A stretch of DNA of 64,000 nt, from assembly GCF_000023465.1 (NCBI RefSeq), contig NC_014041.1, forward strand, positions 951,001-1,015,000, in the 5' to 3' direction. Shown one piece after another: positions 8,336 through 16,286 of this stretch (positions within the stretch are counted from its first letter, which is position 1; the number at the start of each line of letters is the position of its first letter). The notes under the pieces are model-generated. The model ran no database searches, was not told where the DNA came from, and was given only the letters and a program-made list of their open reading frames with translations. Both the position numbers and the translations under genes were made by a program. This DNA comes from Zunongwangia profunda SM-A87 (GTDB lineage: Bacteria; Bacteroidota; Bacteroidia; Flavobacteriales; Flavobacteriaceae).

Positions 8336-9970
8336 ATGAAAGAATTTTTCAACTTTTCTTATAGAAAAAAAAAGATATTTATCATAGTAATAATAAGTAT
8401 TTTATTTCTTCTTGTTCTCGGATTATTTATGCCCTTTATCGTAAATAGACCTGCTCTGATACCAGAGTATAATTTTGTAAAATACAAGGAAATTGCCCAA
8501 TCATTTGGAGCTTATTTAAGTCCATTTATAGCATTAATTGCGGCATTTTTGACTTTTTTAGCGTTTTACGTGCAGTATCAATCTAATGAATCTATTCGAA
8601 ATCAGTTTGATAATCAGTCTGTTACGGATCATTTTTATAAGATGTTAGATATTCATATAGGAAATATTAAGGATTTAAGTATTAACACATATAGGAACAA
8701 TACAGTAGTGAAATATGATGTAGATAATGGTAAAGTAAATGATGAAAATTTTTCTTTTGCATTAAATTTTTTAGTCTCTGGAATTTTGACCAATTATGAA
8801 TGGAAGAAAACAAATAGCTATAAAGAAGTTTTGGAAAACTTAGAAGAGATTTCTTTCAAAGCAAGTAATGAAGGTGAGGTTAAGGAGTGCGAAGCTAGAG
8901 GTAGAAAAGTTTTTCTATTAATTGAAAAAGACTTTCATTATACACATTATTTCGTAGCGTTATTGAATAAAAAATTATTAGATAAAAAACTTAAAAATTA
9001 TCAAGTAAATGAACTAGCTTACAAAATTTTTTTCTGGGGTACTAATTCTAGAAATATATATGGTTCTAATATAGAAAAATCGGATGTAGAAATTATTTCT
9101 AGATTTTTAAATGAAATACGTAAAAGAATTAGAAGACACAAAGGACAAAAAGTACTCTATTGTTATAAAACACATCAGAAAAAAAGAGATGTTTCTTTTA
9201 GGTTTATTCCATTTTCAGGGCACGCTTCGCGATTAGCACATTATTATCGTCATTTATATCAAACTGTGAAATTTTTGGATACTAGCTATAAAAATAAGCT
9301 GATATCCAAAGAGCAATTAGATAATATGCTTAATACTTTAAGAGCACAGTTGTCTAACGAGGAAGTTTTATTGCTTTACTATAATTATAGAATTGGATTT
9401 GGTTCAAATTGGGATTATATAGGAAAAAATGAATACGAATTTTTAACTGAATATCGAATGCTACATAACATTCCATTGACCAATATCATCCCAAAGTCAA
9501 TTGAGAATCCTGAAGCACACTTTATACTTTATATAGCAAATAAAGTTATCATCAAAAAAAAATATATACATTTTGAGTGGGGGCATAAGATGTCACACAA
9601 AATGATCTTAGACAAAATTGTTGAACATTTTAAAGAATGTAAGAATGAAAAATTTCTTAAACGAGAAAAAGAGTCTCTGAAAAATGTTATTCTTAGAGTT
9701 GTTAGAAAAATGATTGAGAATGAGAAAGATTTAAATACGAAAATTCAGGTTTCATTTTGCGATGATGCAAATGTGGATTTCAGTCAAATGTTAAAGAAAG
9801 TTTATCTTATAGATCTTGGGAATTGTTATAGAATTAAAGCTATCTATGCTATAGATATGGTCAAATTGAAAAATGATAGCGAATTTAAAAAGGAAAGAAA
9901 CTTAAGGCATTTCATAAACAGAAGATTAAAAACTGATCTAGAGATTTACAAACTCAAAGATTTTCAATAG
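8336..9970 (+). CDS. AbiC-like membrane protein, putative phage abortive infection
   Basis: A 544-residue protein with two N-terminal membrane segments (about residues 13-37 and 58-78), then a soluble basic domain. The order fits the putative AbiC family (putAbiC): membrane anchor, FYKMLDIHIGNIK soon after it, then the central signature HYYRHLYQTVKFLD, LNTLRAQLSNEEVLLLYYN, and EYRMLHNIP. Members are thought to stop phage growth by abortive infection, but the mechanism is not known to me. It starts 9 bases after hsdR, so it is probably co-transcribed with the restriction genes. Gene content here is noticeably more AT-rich than the housekeeping genes to the right. Family call from remembered pattern, without a search. 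Confidence 0.72.
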   Translation: MKEFFNFSYRKKKIFIIVIISILFLLVLGLFMPFIVNRPALIPEYNFVKYKEIAQSFGAYLSPFIALIAAFLTFLAFYVQYQSNESIRNQFDNQSVTDHFYKMLDIHIGNIKDLSINTYRNNTVVKYDVDNGKVNDENFSFALNFLVSGILTNYEWKKTNSYKEVLENLEEISFKASNEGEVKECEARGRKVFLLIEKDFHYTHYFVALLNKKLLDKKLKNYQVNELAYKIFFWGTNSRNIYGSNIEKSDVEIISRFLNEIRKRIRRHKGQKVLYCYKTHQKKRDVSFRFIPFSGHASRLAHYYRHLYQTVKFLDTSYKNKLISKEQLDNMLNTLRAQLSNEEVLLLYYNYRIGFGSNWDYIGKNEYEFLTEYRMLHNIPLTNIIPKSIENPEAHFILYIANKVIIKKKYIHFEWGHKMSHKMILDKIVEHFKECKNEKFLKREKESLKNVILRVVRKMIENEKDLNTKIQVSFCDDANVDFSQMLKKVYLIDLGNCYRIKAIYAIDMVKLKNDSEFKKERNLRHFINRRLKTDLEIYKLKDFQ

Positions 9971-10343
9971 GATTAAAAGATTATAGCTTTAAAAAGGTTT
10001 TTGTCAAATTATAGCTGTTGTAACGGCAGCCGTTGCAGTACCGTTGTATAGACGTATTAAGTATGATTTGGCGTTGATATGAAAGACTACTATATCTTTT
10101 TACCGTTGCAACGGTAAATATTCAACAAATCATTTTAAATGATAAAGATAGTTCCAGAAACACTTTTGATTACACTGCTTAGAAAATAATTTGATTGATA
10201 ATATATAAATAAACTGATTATTACTCTTGAATCTCAACTTTCGCTTTATCGGAGCTAAAAAAATGTAAAATTTATTCCGTTGACTAAATGTTGACTAATG
10301 ATTTTTTAAAAACTTGATTTTGAGTAGGTTGTGAAGTGTAAAG
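9971..10343. other. Island-to-tRNA junction, no gene
   Basis: AT-rich spacer between the AbiC-like gene and the 3' end of tRNA-Leu. It holds a cluster of CCGTTG/CAACGG words: a 13-base near-palindrome AACGGCAGCCGTT (10022-10034), CCGTTG at 10041, and the perfect palindrome at 10099-10118. Nearer the tRNA, TTGACTAA occurs twice in direct repeat around 10280-10300. No integrase gene or ORF is seen. Confidence 0.5.
10099..10118. repeat. Perfect 20-bp palindrome
   Basis: The 20 bases TTTACCGTTGCAACGGTAAA equal their own reverse complement. The half-site word CCGTTG recurs three more times, once inverted, within the preceding 80 bases. This could be a protein-binding site, such as an operator or a recombination accessory site, or a cruciform. 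It is not a terminator. Confidence 0.6.
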
Positions 10344-10427
10344 TGCCCAGGATGGGAGTCGAACCCATACGCCCTAATGGACACATGGCCCTCAACCATG
10401 CCTGTCTACCAATTCCAGCACCTGGGC
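10344..10427 (-). tRNA. tRNA-Leu (anticodon GAG)
   Basis: Class II tRNA on the minus strand, 84 nt. The acceptor stem GCCCAGG/CCTGGGC closes fully, the anticodon arm is CATGG-TTGAGGG-CCATG, so the anticodon is GAG. A long variable arm is present, and the T arm carries GGTTCGACTCC. The CCA tail is not encoded. Its 3' end faces the restriction island at 1063-9970, as expected if the island entered at this tRNA. Confidence 0.95.
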
Positions 10428-10495
10428 AAATGCGCCATTAAAAATTTAACGGGCTTTAATATCTTCAAAAAAGTGGAGAACTTCAAAATAAAAAG

Positions 10496-10530
10496 GTGAT
10501 TTGGCTGGGGCTTCTTTCGGCTTCGCTCAA
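10496..10530 (-). repeat. tRNA-Lys 3' end scrap joined to a dispersed repeat
   Basis: Bases 10496-10510 match the 3' end region of the neighbouring tRNA-Lys genes at 14 of 15 positions (GTGATTTGGCTGGGG against GTGATCTGGCTGGGG). The match stops two bases later, and the dispersed repeat core TTCGGCTTCGCTCAA follows at 10516-10530. It looks like a third tRNA-Lys copy destroyed or replaced by the repeat, or a by-product of integration. Confidence 0.5.
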
Positions 10531-10558
10531 GATAAACTTCTCACCCATCCATATCTAG

Positions 10559-10631
10559 TGATCTGGCTGGGGCTCGAACCCAGGACCCTCTCCTTAAAAG
10601 GGAGATGCTCTACCAACTGAGCTACCAGATC
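10559..10631 (-). tRNA. tRNA-Lys (anticodon TTT), copy 1
   Basis: 73 nt on the minus strand. The acceptor stem GATCTGG/CCAGATC is perfect, the D arm GCTCAGTTGGTAGAGC is standard, the anticodon arm TCTCC-CTTTTAA-GGAGA gives TTT, and the T arm is CTGGGTTCGAGCCCCAG. CCA is not encoded. It is identical to the copy at 10666-10738. Confidence 0.96.
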
Positions 10632-10665
10632 AAAAATATATTAAATAAAAAATAAGAACAAAAAG

Positions 10666-10738
10666 TGATCTGGCTGGGGCTCGAACCCAGGACCCTCTCC
10701 TTAAAAGGGAGATGCTCTACCAACTGAGCTACCAGATC
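10666..10738 (-). tRNA. tRNA-Lys (anticodon TTT), copy 2
   Basis: Same 73-nt sequence and fold as the copy 34 bases to its left. On the minus strand this copy is transcribed first. The two plus tRNA-Leu probably form one tRNA operon. Confidence 0.96.
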
Positions 10739-10864
10739 ATTAAATTATACATCCGTCGTTTTGCGAATGCGGGTGCAAATATATAATCAATTTTTTATTT
10801 TTCAAGCTTATTTTAAATTAAATTTGCTTTCAGTAAAAATTAACTTGAAAAAAACGGCTAGACT

Positions 10865-11386
10865 ATGAAAATTTTCCTGAATGGTTATATGGGATCTGGA
10901 AAATCCCTTATCGGTAAAATGCTTTCTGATTCAATGGGTTACCCCTATGTTGATATGGACGATCAGATTGAAATTATGGAAGGCACCAGTATTCATGAAA
11001 TTTTTCAAAAAAAAGGAGAATTATATTTTAGGAAACTGGAAAATGACGTTTTAAAGGATATTTTGGCTTCAAATTCAGATATGATTATTTCACTTGGAGG
11101 TGGAACGCCATGCTACGGAAATAACTTTGAATTGATAAAAGCAGATCCTGAAAATATAACTGTGTATTTAAAAGCCTCGGTAGAACAATTAACGCAACGA
11201 TTGTTTTTAGAAAAAGTACACCGCCCAGTAATTAGTCACCTTGATACAAAAGAGCAGTTGGAAGAGTTTATAAGAAAACATCTTTTTGAAAGAGCATATT
11301 ATTATAATCAATCTAAAATCATTGTGGATGTAGATCATGCCACACCCACAATGATTTTGGAAAAAATAAAAGCGAAGCTCGATTAA
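10865..11386 (+). CDS. aroK: Shikimate kinase
   Basis: Phosphorylates shikimate to shikimate 3-phosphate with ATP, the fifth step of the chorismate pathway, in the cytoplasm. The P-loop GYMGSGKS lies at residues 8-15. The shikimate-binding DD pair appears in VDMDDQIE, the glycine-rich GGGTPC loop near residue 79, and the lid arginine in the HRPVI segment. At 173 residues the length is normal. It converges with the next gene, and the two stop codons overlap by four bases (11383-11386). Confidence 0.93.
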   Translation: MKIFLNGYMGSGKSLIGKMLSDSMGYPYVDMDDQIEIMEGTSIHEIFQKKGELYFRKLENDVLKDILASNSDMIISLGGGTPCYGNNFELIKADPENITVYLKASVEQLTQRLFLEKVHRPVISHLDTKEQLEEFIRKHLFERAYYYNQSKIIVDVDHATPTMILEKIKAKLD

Positions 11387-11883
11387 ACAAGCTCGGCCCT
11401 GTCATTCCCTTCTTCAAAAGTGATCTTCACCATTTCGTTTAAAGAAGTAGATAGAGAGATACCTTTAAAATCGGCTTTTACAGGATATTTTTTGTGATTA
11501 CGGTCAACCAGTACGGCTGTTTTAAATTGTCTTAGCGGTACGTCTAAAAAGTGGCGTACGCCATAGATTAAGGTGGTGCCCGAGTTTAAAACATCGTCTA
11601 CCAGAACAATCGATTTATTGCTATACTTTTCTGGTGGAATAGAGGTGGTTATAGTATTCAACGGATGTTTTTTATCTACTTTTACCTCACAAAGAATAAT
11701 TTGAAGCGGGGAAATTTTTTCTAATTCGGCCTGGATTCTTTTTGCCAGTTTAAAACCTTTACGGGCAATACCGGCAAGAACAATCTCTTTTTCATTAATA
11801 TTATTTTCGTAGATCTGAAATGCGATACGCTTGGTTTTTTGAGCGATTTCAGCATGATTTAAAATCTGAACCTTTTCTTTCAT
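11383..11883 (-). CDS. Phosphoribosyltransferase (PyrR/Hpt-like)
   Basis: Type I PRPP transferase. The PRPP-binding loop is plain: VLVDDVLNSGTTL. The frame continues to an upstream ATG at 11937, but that would run into the S4 gene. The start at 11883 (MKEKVQILNHAEIAQ) matches the family and leaves a 10-base gap. PyrR-type proteins make UMP from uracil and can act as regulators; the sequence alone does not tell me whether this one uses uracil or another base. Probably in one transcript with the S4 protein upstream. Confidence 0.83.
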   Translation of the reverse strand: MKEKVQILNHAEIAQKTKRIAFQIYENNINEKEIVLAGIARKGFKLAKRIQAELEKISPLQIILCEVKVDKKHPLNTITTSIPPEKYSNKSIVLVDDVLNSGTTLIYGVRHFLDVPLRQFKTAVLVDRNHKKYPVKADFKGISLSTSLNEMVKITFEEGNDRAELV

Positions 11884-11893
11884 GTAAACGCGA

Positions 11894-12298
11894 TTAAGTA
11901 TTTTGATCTTTATTTTCAGTATCACCGGCATTATCAAACAAGTCTTCGATGTCCCGGCGGTCTTTTTTTGTAGGCCTTCCGGTTCCTTTTTTTCGGTAAT
12001 ACTCTTTAGAATATTTTAGGAGTAGGAGGTCTAATTTTTCAAAAGCTTCTTTTGGCGTGTGGTCTTGTATATAAATAGTGACCAGTTTTGCGCCTACCCG
12101 GCTGGGTGGAAGGTCTAATACCTCTAACTGATAGTCTATCTGATTTTTTCGTACTAGCAATCTATCACCGGGAAAAACCTCTTTAGAGGGTTTCATGTTA
12201 CTAGCGTTCATTTTAACCTTGCCTTGTTTGCAGGCATTGGTGGCAATGCTTCGGGTTTTAAAGTACCGTACACTCCATAAAAATTTATCAACTCTCAT
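11894..12298 (-). CDS. S4-domain RNA-binding protein, Hsp15 family
   Basis: The first 60 residues are an S4 RNA-binding fold (MRVDKFLWSVRYFKTRSIATNACKQGKVKMN). The C-terminus is basic then acidic (KKGTGRPTKKDRRDIEDLF). Hsp15 (HslR) in Escherichia coli binds stalled 50S subunits that carry a nascent chain. The length (134 residues) and the GRPTKKDRR tail agree with this family. Start chosen at the first ATG, MRVDKFL, the usual beginning. It lies 10 bases before the phosphoribosyltransferase. Confidence 0.88.
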   Translation of the reverse strand: MRVDKFLWSVRYFKTRSIATNACKQGKVKMNASNMKPSKEVFPGDRLLVRKNQIDYQLEVLDLPPSRVGAKLVTIYIQDHTPKEAFEKLDLLLLKYSKEYYRKKGTGRPTKKDRRDIEDLFDNAGDTENKDQNT

Positions 12299-12353
12299 AA
12301 TAAATGGTCCTTAAAACTGTTCTATAATCATAAACAAAAATACAAGATTATTG

Positions 12354-12360
12354 TATCTTG
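12354..12360 (+). promoter_or_regulatory. Probable -7 box for the FKBP lipoprotein
   Basis: TATCTTG fits the Bacteroidota -7 consensus TAnnTTTG less its last base and lies 20 bases before the ATG at 12381. No clear -33 TTTG element. Confidence 0.4.
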
Positions 12361-12380
12361 CGCCCTTAAAAAACGAGACA

Positions 12381-13373
12381 ATGCGATTAAACAAATATTT
12401 TTTAGCCGGAATTGCTTTGGCCGGCCTTATTTTCACTAGCTGTAATGACGATGATGATGGCGGAGTTGAGCCGGTAGAACTGAGGGATGAGCGGGAACAG
12501 GCCGTAATAGATGATGATAGTATTGTAGAATATTTAACAACGCATTTTTATAATTACGAGGAATTTGAAAATCCCACTCCAGATTTTGATTATAATATTG
12601 TGTTTGATACCATTGCTGGAGAAAACAGTGATAAAAAATCTATTTTGGAATCACCGCTTTTGGAGACGAAAAAAGTGACTTATAAGGTGAATGAAACTGA
12701 AATAGATTATAATCTTTATGTGCTAAAGGTTAGAGAAGGTGTAGGGGAAAAACCACATTTTACAGATTCTACCTACGTAAGGTATAAAGGAGAATTGCTG
12801 AATGCTGAGGTTTTTGATAATAATATTAATTCACCAGTTTGGTTTGATCTCATTGGTTATCTTTACGCAAACTTTAATAGTGTAGGGCAACGACAACTTT
12901 ATAGAGAAGGGGGAGTAATCCCAGCTTTTAGAGAATCTTTAACTGAATTTAAAAGCGCTTCAAATTATAGTGTAAATCCCGATAATACGATAGAATGGTC
13001 TAACGATTATGGAATAGGTGCTTTATTTACTCCTTCTGGATTGGGGTATTTTAATACTCCAAAAGGGGGAAAGGCTTATAGTCCATTAATTTTTACATTT
13101 CATTTATTGAATGTTAATGAAGCTGATCATGATGGGGATGGTGTTCCAAGCTGGATGGAAGACGTTGATGGAGATGGAGATGTATATGATGATGATACTG
13201 ATGAAAATGGGTTGCCAAATCACTCCGATCCAGATGATGACGGAGATGGTTTAGCAACAAGGCGTGAAATCATTATCAATGCCGATGGTACTATAACTTT
13301 TCCAGATACTAATAATAATGGTACACCTAATTATCTGGATGCTGATTATTTTCAGCCGGTAGAAGAAGAATAA
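12381..13373 (+). CDS. FKBP-type peptidyl-prolyl isomerase-like lipoprotein with calcium-binding repeats
   Basis: A 330-residue surface or periplasmic lipoprotein. The signal peptide ends in the lipobox IFTSC (Cys 21), followed by an acidic DDDDGG stretch. The middle third (TDSTYVRYKGELLNAEVFDNN, then a PAFRESL block and a TPSGLGYF block) follows the FKBP fold. The C-terminus carries DxDGDG-type repeats (DHDGDGVPSWMEDVDGDGD, DPDDDGDG, DTNNNGTPNYLD) of the thrombospondin type 3 kind that bind calcium. The frame is open from a TTG at 12351, but ATG 12381 gives the proper signal peptide. A strong terminator follows 13 bases after the stop. Confidence 0.85.
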   Translation: MRLNKYFLAGIALAGLIFTSCNDDDDGGVEPVELRDEREQAVIDDDSIVEYLTTHFYNYEEFENPTPDFDYNIVFDTIAGENSDKKSILESPLLETKKVTYKVNETEIDYNLYVLKVREGVGEKPHFTDSTYVRYKGELLNAEVFDNNINSPVWFDLIGYLYANFNSVGQRQLYREGGVIPAFRESLTEFKSASNYSVNPDNTIEWSNDYGIGALFTPSGLGYFNTPKGGKAYSPLIFTFHLLNVNEADHDGDGVPSWMEDVDGDGDVYDDDTDENGLPNHSDPDDDGDGLATRREIIINADGTITFPDTNNNGTPNYLDADYFQPVEEE

Positions 13374-13386
13374 TATATGTTTCACC

Positions 13387-13430
13387 AATAAAAAAGCTCC
13401 TTTTAGTTTTTTAAAAGGAGCTTTTTTATT
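13387..13430 (+). terminator. Rho-independent terminator after the FKBP lipoprotein
   Basis: A perfect 19-bp stem (13387-13405 with 13412-13430) around a 6-base loop, with core AAGCTCCTTTT/AAAAGGAGCTT and flanking A and T runs. The symmetry lets it work for both directions, so it may also end the beta-barrel gene on the minus strand. Confidence 0.88.
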
Positions 13431-13569
13431 GATACTTGCACAGGCTTATAATGCTCTGGCATGAGGATTATCACAATGCCTTTTATTTATAAAAAAACGT
13501 TTCCAGTTCATACTTCATTGTCACTCTACGATTCTTGATTTTCTGCTATTACATTGCTTTGTGACTATT

Positions 13570-14163
13570 TTAAAGTGCTAAGGATAAACTAAGGATCCAT
13601 TGCGAAGGCCTGGAGTCTATACCGAAGTTATTGCTGGCCTCTTCTCTAAAAGCAGTATTGTCTGTAAATGCACCTTCATATCTTACATCGATCCCTAAAT
13701 TGCCTAAATTTAAACCGGCTCCCAATTGATAGCCAACGGTAAGATCGTTTTCTACATCGCTAATTTTAAAAGAGCCATTTTCGATCTCGTTATTGGTGAT
13801 ATACTGAAATGAAGGGCCGGCTTTAATATTTAACGGGCCAAGAATATCGACACCTAATAATAAGGGTAAATCTATTTTGTCCAGGTTATAGTCGAAAGCC
13901 CCATAATCTGTAGTTAGTTTGGTATAAACAAGTTCTGGTTGGATGAAAAATGAAGAAATTCCAAAATTTGCGAATATTCCAAAATGGTAACCTGCTTTTC
14001 TTTCTCCATTGGTAATATCTGGGAAGTCCTCCCTTGCGTCTGAAAAGTTATCGATATCTCCGGTAGATCCATAATTTAAACCTCCTTTAATACCAAATTC
14101 GGTTGATTGTGCCCATATTCCAGTAGTGGCAAGGCACAACATAATGATTAAAACTTTTTTCAT
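13570..14163 (-). CDS. Outer-membrane beta-barrel protein (PorT-like)
   Basis: 197 residues with signal peptide MKKVLIIMLCLATTGIWAQ. The mature part opens with FGIKGGLNYGS and has repeated amphipathic strands (FFIQPELVYTKL, LGVDILGPLNIKAGPSFQYI, YQLGAGLNLGNLGIDVRYEGAF), ending WILSLSLAL. This is the small beta-barrel family OMP_b-brl_2, common in flavobacteria. Its specific role is unknown. Monocistronic: terminator-like hairpins flank it on both sides. Confidence 0.82.
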   Translation of the reverse strand: MKKVLIIMLCLATTGIWAQSTEFGIKGGLNYGSTGDIDNFSDAREDFPDITNGERKAGYHFGIFANFGISSFFIQPELVYTKLTTDYGAFDYNLDKIDLPLLLGVDILGPLNIKAGPSFQYITNNEIENGSFKISDVENDLTVGYQLGAGLNLGNLGIDVRYEGAFTDNTAFREEASNNFGIDSRPSQWILSLSLAL

Positions 14164-14221
14164 GATATAAATTATTAGTTAGTTATAAAACGCAATTTAA
14201 GCGGTAAAATTTTGGTATAAA

Positions 14222-14262
14222 AAAACAAAGCCTTTTAAAATCATTTTAAAAGGCTTTGTTTT
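14222..14262 (-). terminator. Terminator after the transketolase genes
   Basis: A long perfect inverted repeat, AAAACAAAGCCTTTTAAAAT against its complement, with a one-base centre (14242), so the real loop is a few bases wide. It lies 25 bases past the end of the transketolase C-terminal gene and ends in T-rich sequence on the minus strand. Confidence 0.88.
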
Positions 14263-14287
14263 ATATTTATTTAACGTTTTTTAGCTT

Positions 14288-15241
14288 TTATTTACGTTTT
14301 ATGACTTTTTCAGAAGCAGCTACAATAGCTTCGGCATTTAGACCATATTTTTCCATTAACTGTTCAGGAGTACCGCTTTCACCAAAAGTATCTTTTGTAG
14401 CGATAAATTCCTGTGGAGCAGGTTGATGCTCAGCTAAAGTTCTGGCTACACTTTCCCCTAAACCACCAAGGAAGTTGTGTTCTTCAGCAGAAACTACACA
14501 TCCCGTTTTCTTAACTGATTTAATGATCGCTTCTTCATCGAGTGGTTTTATAGTGTGAATATTGATAATTTCAGCACTAATACCTTTTTCTTCTAAAGCT
14601 TCACCGGCTTTGATCGCTTCCCAAACCAAGTGTCCAGTAGCAATGATAGTAACATCAGTACCTTCATTAAGCATAATAGCTTTACCAATTTCAAATTTTT
14701 GATCGACTGGAGTAAATATTGGTACTTTTGGACGACCAAAACGCAGATATACCGGTCCTTCATATTCAGCAATAGCAATTGTTGCTGCTTTAGTCTGGTT
14801 ATAATCACAAGGATTGATCACCGTCATCCCCGGTAACATTTTCATAAGTCCGATATCTTCAAGAATCTGGTGGGTTGCCCCATCTTCACCTAAGGTTAAC
14901 CCAGCGTGAGATGCGCAAATTTTTACGTTCTTTCCTGAATATGCGATAGACTGTCTAATTTGGTCATAAACACGACCGGTAGAGAAGTTGGCAAAAGTTC
15001 CGGTAAAAGGAATATAGCCACCAATAGTCAATCCTGCCGCCATGCCCATCATGTTCGCTTCTGCGATTCCTGTTTGGAAAAAACGCTCTGGATTAGCTTC
15101 GATAAAGTCGGCCATTTTTAAGGAGGGGGTAAGGTCGGCACAAAGTGCAACTACTTTCTCGTTGGTTTTACCAAGCTCTGCAAGCCCTGCTCCAAAACCA
15201 CTTCTTGTATCTTGTTTTTCTGTATAAGTGTATTTCTTCAT
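14288..15241 (-). CDS. Transketolase, C-terminal subunit
   Basis: Pyrimidine-binding and C-terminal domains of transketolase, which moves two-carbon ketol units in the non-oxidative pentose phosphate pathway. Clear marks are GFGAGLAELGK, FFQTGIAEANMMGMAAGL (holding the catalytic glutamate near residue 60), SHAGLTLGEDGATHQ and VYLRFGRPKVP. At 317 residues it is the usual partner size for a split transketolase. The N-terminal subunit gene ends 25 bases upstream on the same strand, and the terminator at 14222-14262 ends the pair. Confidence 0.93.
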   Translation of the reverse strand: MKKYTYTEKQDTRSGFGAGLAELGKTNEKVVALCADLTPSLKMADFIEANPERFFQTGIAEANMMGMAAGLTIGGYIPFTGTFANFSTGRVYDQIRQSIAYSGKNVKICASHAGLTLGEDGATHQILEDIGLMKMLPGMTVINPCDYNQTKAATIAIAEYEGPVYLRFGRPKVPIFTPVDQKFEIGKAIMLNEGTDVTIIATGHLVWEAIKAGEALEEKGISAEIINIHTIKPLDEEAIIKSVKKTGCVVSAEEHNFLGGLGESVARTLAEHQPAPQEFIATKDTFGESGTPEQLMEKYGLNAEAIVAASEKVIKRK

Positions 15242-15266
15242 TGTATTCTTTTTTGGAAATGAGGAT

Positions 15267-16112
15267 TTAGTAATCGCCTAAAGTTTCCGGATTCTGTGCA
15301 AGCGCACTTTCTAATTGTTCATCGTTTGGAGCTTTACCATGCCACTCGTGTGTGCCCATCATAAAGTCTACTCCGTTACCCATCACAGTAGTAAGTAAAA
15401 CACAAACAGGTTTTCCTTTGCCGGTGTGTTCTTTAGCTTCTTTAAGTCCTTCGATTACTTTTTCGATATTATTTCCTTCAGCAATTTCTAAGACATCCCA
15501 TCCAAAAGCCAAGAATTTTGCTTTTAGATCTCCCATGTTCAGTACGGTATCTGTACTACCATCAATTTGCTGGCCGTTCACATCTACCGTAGAGATGATA
15601 TTATCCACACCTTTTGCTCCGGCATACATGATAGCTTCCCAGTTTTGTCCTTCCTGTAGTTCACCATCTCCATGAAGGGAGTAAACGAGCTTACTGTCCT
15701 TATTTAATTTTTTTGCCTGTGCAGCACCCAAAGCTACAGACATACCCTGGCCTAAAGATCCAGAGGCAACTCTTATTCCTGGAAGACCCTCGTGGGTTGT
15801 TGGATGTCCTTGCAGGCGAGAATCGATCATTCTGAAAGTTCCTAACTCTTCAATAGGGAAATATCCGCTACGTGCAAGTACACTGTAGAAAACGGGAGAA
15901 ATATGTCCGTTAGAAAGGAAGAAAATATCTTCGCCAATTCCGTCCATATTAAAACTAGGATCGTGATCCATTATTTCCTGATAAAGTGCTACAAAAAATT
16001 CGGTGCACCCAAGAGAACCTCCTGGATGCCCAGAATTTACTTTATGAACCTGTCTTACAATATCCCTGCGTACTTGGGTAGCAAAACTTTTTAATTCTTC
16101 AATGTTTGCCAT
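15267..16112 (-). CDS. Transketolase, N-terminal subunit
   Basis: Pyrophosphate-binding half of a split transketolase, 281 residues. The thiamine diphosphate motif is present as GDGELQEGQNWEAIMYAGAKG...DVNGQQIDG. Active-site histidines occur in SGHPGGSLG, NGHISP and GTHEWHGKAP. It needs the following gene product to form the complete enzyme. The ATG at 16112 opens MANIEELKSFA and lies about 170 bases from the divergent tgt gene, so the two promoters share that spacer. Confidence 0.93.
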   Translation of the reverse strand: MANIEELKSFATQVRRDIVRQVHKVNSGHPGGSLGCTEFFVALYQEIMDHDPSFNMDGIGEDIFFLSNGHISPVFYSVLARSGYFPIEELGTFRMIDSRLQGHPTTHEGLPGIRVASGSLGQGMSVALGAAQAKKLNKDSKLVYSLHGDGELQEGQNWEAIMYAGAKGVDNIISTVDVNGQQIDGSTDTVLNMGDLKAKFLAFGWDVLEIAEGNNIEKVIEGLKEAKEHTGKGKPVCVLLTTVMGNGVDFMMGTHEWHGKAPNDEQLESALAQNPETLGDY

Positions 16113-16260
16113 TATATAGTTATTGTTGTGAATATTTCTTGCTAAAATAAGCTAATATTATGCTTTCTCAAAACTAAAGGGAAGGAGTATTTAATATAAG
16201 TGTTAAATTTACATTTTATTTTTGGAATATCTTAATACTTTAATTTGCAGAAATGTTAAG

Positions 16261-16268
16261 TATCTTTG
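16261..16268 (+). promoter_or_regulatory. -7 promoter box of tgt
   Basis: TATCTTTG is an exact TAnnTTTG box of the Bacteroidota sigma factor, 18 bases before the tgt ATG at 16287. This implies a very short leader. A TTTG lies only 13 bases upstream of the box, closer than expected for a -33 element. Confidence 0.55.
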
Positions 16269-16286
16269 CTGCCATTAAAAAAATTT

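Noticed and set aside
11884..11937. N-terminal extension of the phosphoribosyltransferase
   Set aside because: It would overlap the S4-domain gene, and its residues do not resemble the family; ATG 11883 is the normal start.
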